Positions 59,992 through 64,000 of a stretch of DNA of 64,000 nucleotides are shown in pieces; position 1 is the stretch's first letter; each line of letters starts with the position of its first letter. The stretch spans positions 1 through 64,000 of the forward strand of contig NZ_FLSP01000031.1 in NCBI RefSeq assembly GCF_900091315.1, given 5' to 3'. The stretch comes from Streptomyces sp. DI166 (GTDB lineage: Bacteria > Actinomycetota > Actinomycetes > Streptomycetales > Streptomycetaceae). Position numbers and translations under genes: made by a program. The notes under the pieces are model-generated. The model had not been told where the DNA came from. It searched no databases and saw nothing but the letters and a program-made list of their open reading frames with translations.

Positions 59992-62307
59992 TCAGTCCGC
60001 CGACCTCCGCCGGTGTGCCCAGGCGGTGAGCTGGGAGCGGGAGGTCAGGCCCAGCTTGGCCAGGGTGCGCCCGACGTGGCTCTCCACGGTGCGCCGGGTG
60101 ATCAGCAGCCGGGCGGCGATCTCCTTGTTGCTCAGTCCGGCCGCGACGAGCCCGGCGACCTCCCGCTCCCGCCGGGTCAGCCCGGCCCGCTCGTACGGCT
60201 CCTCGTCCGCCGGGGACTCTTCGAGCACGTAGGCCAGCGCCTCGTCCAGGGTGAGCCCGGCGCCGCGGCGCACCGCCCGTTCGTAGACCCGCTCCGGCAG
60301 GGCCCGGCGCACGTCGGTCTCGCAGCGCCGGTGGGACTCGGTCATGAAGGGCGCGGCGAACAGGGTGCCGCCGATGGCCTCCCAGAGCCGTCTGAGGATG
60401 CCGAGGAGGCGGGCGGCGCGCTCCATGGCGCCGTCGGCGGCCGCGTTCCAGGCGACGACCTCCACGCACAGGGCGATGCCCCAGCGGTCGGTGAGGGGCC
60501 GCAGCAGCCGCAGGGCCTCGCGGGCCGGGGCGTCGGCGCGGGCCCGCTCGCCGCGCTGCCAGCGGATCAGCGACTCGGCGAACAGGGCGTCCGCCCTGAT
60601 CCAGGACTCCCCGTGGGCGGCCGTGACGTCCTGGCTCTCCCGGCACAGCTCCAGGGCCCGGTCGGTGTCGCCGAGCAGGCCGACGACGACGGCGAGTTTG
60701 AAGCCGCACTCCGCGGCCCCGGCCAGGTCGTCCACCGCGCGGTGCCGGCGTACGGCGTCCTCCAGCAACTGGGCGGCGCGGGTCAGTTCACCGCTGAAGA
60801 CAGCGGCCATGGCCCGGTGGTGCCGGGACCAGGCGAGCGCGGAGGCGTCCCGCGCCTCCTCGGCGGCCCGCTCGTACTCGGCGATCACCGGGACCGTCTC
60901 GGCCACCGCGCCCTGCATGATGCCGAGGTACGCGTAGGTGCCCAGCGCCCGGGTGCGGGCCGCGCCGGGCTCCTGGTCGGCGGCCAGCAGCCGGGAGAGC
61001 CAGCGGCGGCCCTCGCTGAGCGCGCCGTGGGTGATCCAGTAGTGGTGGGGCAGGGAGGCCAGGGTCAGGCCCGCGCTCGCCTCGCCCGGTGTGTCGAGGC
61101 AGAAGTCCAGCGCCGCCCGCAGGTTGGCGTGCTCGCGCCGCAGCCGGGCCAGCCAGGCGACCTGCCCCGGGCCGAACCAGTGGCTCTGGGCGCGGGCGGC
61201 CAGGTCGAGGCAGTGGTCGCGGTGGCGGCGCCGGTGGAGGGCGAGTTCGCCGGAGGCGGCGAGTCGCTGTTTTCCGTAGGCCCGGACGGTCTCCAGGGCG
61301 TGGTAGCGGGCGCGGCCGTCGTGTTCCTGGCGGTTGAGGATCGACTTCTCCACCAGTCCGTGCACCGCGTCGACGACCGCGTGGGCGGGCAGGTCCGCTC
61401 CGGCGCACACCGCCTCGGCGGCTTCCAGGTCGAAGTCGCCGGGGAAGACGGAGAGCCGGGCCCACAGGGCCTGTTCGCGCGGGGAGCACAGGTCGTAGCT
61501 CCAGTCCATCAGGCCGCTGAGCGTCTGCTGCCGGGGCGAGGCGGCGCGGCTGCCTCCGGTGAGCAGGGCGAAACGGTCCTCCAGGCGGGCGAGGATCTCC
61601 TTCAGGGTCAGGCTGCGGATACGGCCCGCGGCGAGTTCCAGGGCGAGCGGCAGCCCGTCCAGCCGGTGGACGAGCCGGGCGACGTCCGCCGCGTTGTCCG
61701 CGGTGACCCGGAAGCCGGGCAGGACGGCCGCGGCACGCTGCTCGAAGAGGGTCACCGAGTGGTACCGCAGCAACTCCTCGGCGTCCGGCGCTCCGTCGGG
61801 GGCCGGGACCGGCAGCGGCGGCACCGGGAAGGTCTGCTCGCCGGTGATGCCCAGGACCTGACGGCTGGTGGCGAGCACACGCAGGTCGGGCGCCGCGCCC
61901 AGGAGGGCGCCGAGGACCTGGGCGCACGCGTCGGCCAGGTGCTCGCAGTTGTCGACGACGAGCAGGGCCTTCCTGGGCCGCAGATGCTCCGCGACGACGT
62001 CCAGGGTGACGCGGGCGCGTTGGTTCTGGAGTCCCAGGGCCGCCGCGAGGGTCTCCACGACCAGGCCGGGGTCGGCCAGTCCCGCCAGTTCCACGAGGGC
62101 GACGCCGTCCGGGAAGGCTCCTGTTGCGCCCGCGCCCACCTGGAGGGCGAGGCGGGTCTTGCCCACACCCCCCACACCGGTCAGTGTGACCAGGCGCGAG
62201 GTCCGCAGCAGCCCTTTGACGGCGGCGACCTCCGCGCGCCGCCCGATGAAGGCGGTCAGGTCGGCGGGTATCGCGCCGTCCCGCACCGGCTGCCCGTTGC
62301 TCCGCAT
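59992..62307 (-). CDS. LAL-type LuxR regulator with NB-ARC ATPase
   Basis: This is a 771-residue regulator. An NB-ARC/STAND ATPase starts near residue 40 (VTLTGVGGVGKTRLA Walker A, ALLVVDNCEH Walker B, DGLPLALELAAGRI). Long helical repeats (about 300-690) follow. A LuxR HTH at the end is LTRREREVAGLVAAGLSNKEIAARLLITRRTVESHV. Such proteins activate target genes when ATP and a ligand are bound. The start is ATG 62307 (MRSNGQPV). No target gene is evident beside it. Confidence 0.9.
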   Translation of the reverse strand: MRSNGQPVRDGAIPADLTAFIGRRAEVAAVKGLLRTSRLVTLTGVGGVGKTRLALQVGAGATGAFPDGVALVELAGLADPGLVVETLAAALGLQNQRARVTLDVVAEHLRPRKALLVVDNCEHLADACAQVLGALLGAAPDLRVLATSRQVLGITGEQTFPVPPLPVPAPDGAPDAEELLRYHSVTLFEQRAAAVLPGFRVTADNAADVARLVHRLDGLPLALELAAGRIRSLTLKEILARLEDRFALLTGGSRAASPRQQTLSGLMDWSYDLCSPREQALWARLSVFPGDFDLEAAEAVCAGADLPAHAVVDAVHGLVEKSILNRQEHDGRARYHALETVRAYGKQRLAASGELALHRRRHRDHCLDLAARAQSHWFGPGQVAWLARLRREHANLRAALDFCLDTPGEASAGLTLASLPHHYWITHGALSEGRRWLSRLLAADQEPGAARTRALGTYAYLGIMQGAVAETVPVIAEYERAAEEARDASALAWSRHHRAMAAVFSGELTRAAQLLEDAVRRHRAVDDLAGAAECGFKLAVVVGLLGDTDRALELCRESQDVTAAHGESWIRADALFAESLIRWQRGERARADAPAREALRLLRPLTDRWGIALCVEVVAWNAAADGAMERAARLLGILRRLWEAIGGTLFAAPFMTESHRRCETDVRRALPERVYERAVRRGAGLTLDEALAYVLEESPADEEPYERAGLTRREREVAGLVAAGLSNKEIAARLLITRRTVESHVGRTLAKLGLTSRSQLTAWAHRRRSAD

Positions 62308-62505
62308 GCCGTCAACCTACAGTCACCCCGGAGGCACGCTGAGGCACCCTTCGTCATGCAACCGCCGTGCCCCACTGCGTAGTTTCACGGATGTCCGCGT
62401 GCGCCTCCTGTGGCACGGTCTCCTCGGCCGGGCCCGGAGCACCCGCTTCCGTCGACCGGCCACCAGTGCCGTGAACAGGGATGCGAGCAGGGAGTGGACA
62501 GGCGG

Positions 62506-63246
62506 ATGGAACGGCTCAGGAGCATCAGGGGCACCACGAACGCGGCGGCCCTGGCGACGGCGTCCTTGATGCTGCTGACGGCCTGTGCGGGCGGGGAGAG
62601 CGAGGGCGGGTCCGCGAGCGCGTCTCCGACGCCTTCCGCGTCCGCTTCGGCCTCCGCGTCCGCGCCGAAGGACGAGCCCCCGGAGGAACAGGCCCCCGTG
62701 GACCTCGCGTCGGCCGTCCTCCAGCCCGGCGACCTCGCCGAGTTCCAGATCAGCGAGATACCGGACGACAAGCGCGACACCCCCGCCACCAAGGCCGATC
62801 CCGCCGCCTGCCGGCCCGTGGAGAACGTCCGTCTGGAGGCCTTCGAGCCCAAGCCCTCCACGACCGTCCGCCGCTACGCCCTCGCCACCGCGGGCGAGTT
62901 CCGGGGCACCGGCACCAACATCACGCTGGCCTCGTTCGGCGCGGCGGACGCCGAGAAGATCCTCGCCGAGCTGCGCACCGCGCTGAAGGACTGCGCCAAG
63001 GGTTACGCCGGAGGCGCGCTCACCTTCGAGGAGGTGCGCACCCTCGACGCGGTCGACGTCGGCGACGAGGCGGTGGCCTTCCATCTGCGGGGCCGGGGTG
63101 TCCAGCCGCAGTGGTACACGGTGGTCCGCCAGGGCTCGGTGCTGGTCCGGTTCGTCTCCTCCGCCTCCACCGGCAAGGACGCGCCGGTGCCCTCCCCGGT
63201 GGTGGTCCAGCAGGTCATGAAGGTCCAGGCCGCCGCGGCGGGCTGA
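62506..63246 (+). CDS. Secreted lipoprotein of unknown function
   Basis: This is a 246-residue lipoprotein. The signal peptide ends at the lipobox LTAC (Cys about residue 27, TACAGG). A long Ser/Ala/Pro-rich linker precedes a domain with repeated sheet elements (DLASAVLQPGDLAEFQISEIP, FRGTGTNITLASFGAADAEKIL). I recognise a common Streptomyces lipoprotein but no named family. The start is ATG 62506; GTG 62494 is possible. It precedes the membrane MazF-like gene by 21 bases. Confidence 0.8.
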   Translation: MERLRSIRGTTNAAALATASLMLLTACAGGESEGGSASASPTPSASASASASAPKDEPPEEQAPVDLASAVLQPGDLAEFQISEIPDDKRDTPATKADPAACRPVENVRLEAFEPKPSTTVRRYALATAGEFRGTGTNITLASFGAADAEKILAELRTALKDCAKGYAGGALTFEEVRTLDAVDVGDEAVAFHLRGRGVQPQWYTVVRQGSVLVRFVSSASTGKDAPVPSPVVVQQVMKVQAAAAG

Positions 63247-63267
63247 GTCGGGAGGTCGAAAGATCCC

Positions 63268-63978
63268 ATGGCCGGTTGCCTGTTCGTCGTCTTCGCCCTC
63301 GGCATGGTGGGCTGTCTGCTCGCCGTCCCCTTCTCCGTGCCGGATCTGATGGCCCGGCAGACGCCCGCCGAGCACCCCTCCGTGGCCGAGTGGTTCGTGC
63401 TGTACGGCGTTTCGGTGCTGACCGCGCTGCTGGTGGCCTGGTCCTCGGGGCGCCGCCGCCCTGGTGCCCGGCTGCTGCTGGCCGTCCGCACGGCGGTACT
63501 GCTGGGCCTGAGCACGGTGGTGGTGCTCTGGACGCGGGGCCAGGTCGAGTCGGACAACTGGACGCTGGAGTCGACGGCCGTGAACCTGACGGCCGGGACC
63601 ACCGCCCTGCTGTTCCGCGTCGCCGTGCGCCGCTGGGAGCGGGGGCGGCCGCTGCCCGGCGAGGTGTGGCTGGCCCTGGTGCCGTTCCGGGAGCGGGACG
63701 AGGCCGCCCAGCACTACTGCGTGGTCGTCGCCCGCCGCCTCGGGTACGCCGAGGTACTCCAGATCACCTCGCAGAACAAGGACGACCGCGACGACCACGT
63801 CTTCCTGCCCAACGACGGCTGGGACCTCGTCTCCGGCAAGCCGCACTGGCTGGAGACAGGGCTGCCGCCGCGCAAGGTGCCGTACCGCGACTTCCTCAAG
63901 GACCGTCCGCAGGGCCCCTGTCCGAAGGCCGCCTGGCGCCAGGTCCGTACACCCGTGCCAGACTTCCAGCCTCCGTAG
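63268..63978 (+). CDS. Membrane protein with a MazF/PemK-like domain
   Basis: This is a 236-residue protein. Three membrane helices (MAGCLFVVFALGMVGCLLAVPF, WFVLYGVSVLTALLVAW, LLAVRTAVLLGLSTVVVLW) occupy residues 1-90. A cytoplasmic domain follows that resembles PemK/MazF (RPLPGEVWLALVPFRERDEA, CVVVARRL, VLQITSQNKDDRDDHVFLPN). It has no antitoxin neighbour, so a toxin role is unlikely. I infer a membrane-tethered relative of the MazF fold, possibly RNA-binding or regulatory. The start is ATG 63268. Confidence 0.65.
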   Translation: MAGCLFVVFALGMVGCLLAVPFSVPDLMARQTPAEHPSVAEWFVLYGVSVLTALLVAWSSGRRRPGARLLLAVRTAVLLGLSTVVVLWTRGQVESDNWTLESTAVNLTAGTTALLFRVAVRRWERGRPLPGEVWLALVPFRERDEAAQHYCVVVARRLGYAEVLQITSQNKDDRDDHVFLPNDGWDLVSGKPHWLETGLPPRKVPYRDFLKDRPQGPCPKAAWRQVRTPVPDFQPP

Positions 63979-64000
63979 GAACCGAGGGAGCGGCCCGGAC

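Overview
The window is chromosomal DNA of a Streptomyces species. The evidence is the very high GC content, the GTG/TTG starts, the many 4-nt stop/start overlaps, and lineage markers such as sodN/sodX, wblE, sigR-rsrA, sigH-ushX, eshA, the das chitobiose locus, nrdABS and epi-isozizaene synthase with CYP170. From memory, the gene order runs parallel to the S. coelicolor core region that starts at the 2-oxoglutarate dehydrogenase gene and descends to sigR. This is therefore mostly conserved core chromosome. I see no insertion sequence, prophage, CRISPR array or tRNA.

Layout. 1-3.6 kb: 3' part of the 2-oxoglutarate dehydrogenase gene and a small DUF6104 protein. 3.7-9 kb: a hypothetical protein, a DUF4097/PadR operon, an HTH/Clp_N pair with twin operators, a broken quinone oxidoreductase gene, and Streptomyces intergenic repeats. 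9-13.7 kb: malic enzyme and a glutamate-type ABC importer operon. 13.7-24 kb: methyltransferase, CGNR regulator, nickel superoxide dismutase with its maturation protease, AraC and VOC genes, a TetR/NmrA divergent pair with a five-copy operator array, an ECF/DGPF pair, a DHFR-like/TetR pair and a GNAT. 24.2-27 kb: a family 2B encapsulin (EshA) overlapping a polyprenyl synthetase, the likely cargo, which carries a frameshift. 27-35.5 kb: a PLP enzyme, an Na+/H+ antiporter, a UBP zinc finger, ushX-sigH, a lipid kinase, wblE and a PdtaS-like histidine kinase. 35.9-44.2 kb: a TetR/SDR pair, then nagB, dasD, dasC, dasB, dasA and dasR, with DasR-type (dre) sites before nagB, in the dasA-dasR gap, and one orphan site. 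44.3-50 kb: an orphan DUF3311 gene, a GNAT, and nrdABS behind NrdR boxes and a cobalamin riboswitch. 50-52.5 kb: albaflavenone biosynthesis (cyc1 and CYP170). 52.7-64 kb: peptide deformylase, a TPR protein, two membrane HD phosphodiesterases, rsrA-sigR with the long sigma-R-prime form, a hydrolase, a SRAP protein, a LAL-type regulator, a lipoprotein and a membrane protein with a MazF/PemK-like domain.

How the genes work together. The das/nag block imports chitobiose (DasABC), hydrolyses it (DasD) and deaminates GlcN-6-P (NagB) under DasR. nrdABS is governed by deoxynucleotide need (NrdR) and cobalamin (riboswitch). SigR/RsrA, SigH/UshX, WblE and SodN are stress and redox control modules. Cyc1 and CYP170 make a volatile sesquiterpene. 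EshA with the prenyl synthetase is probably a protein nanocompartment for isoprenoid synthesis.

Three genes (2-oxoglutarate dehydrogenase, quinone oxidoreductase, polyprenyl synthetase) each need a single-base correction to restore the family reading frame. Two of the three lie in runs of five G/C. This looks more like residual indel error in the assembly than real gene decay, but only reads can decide.
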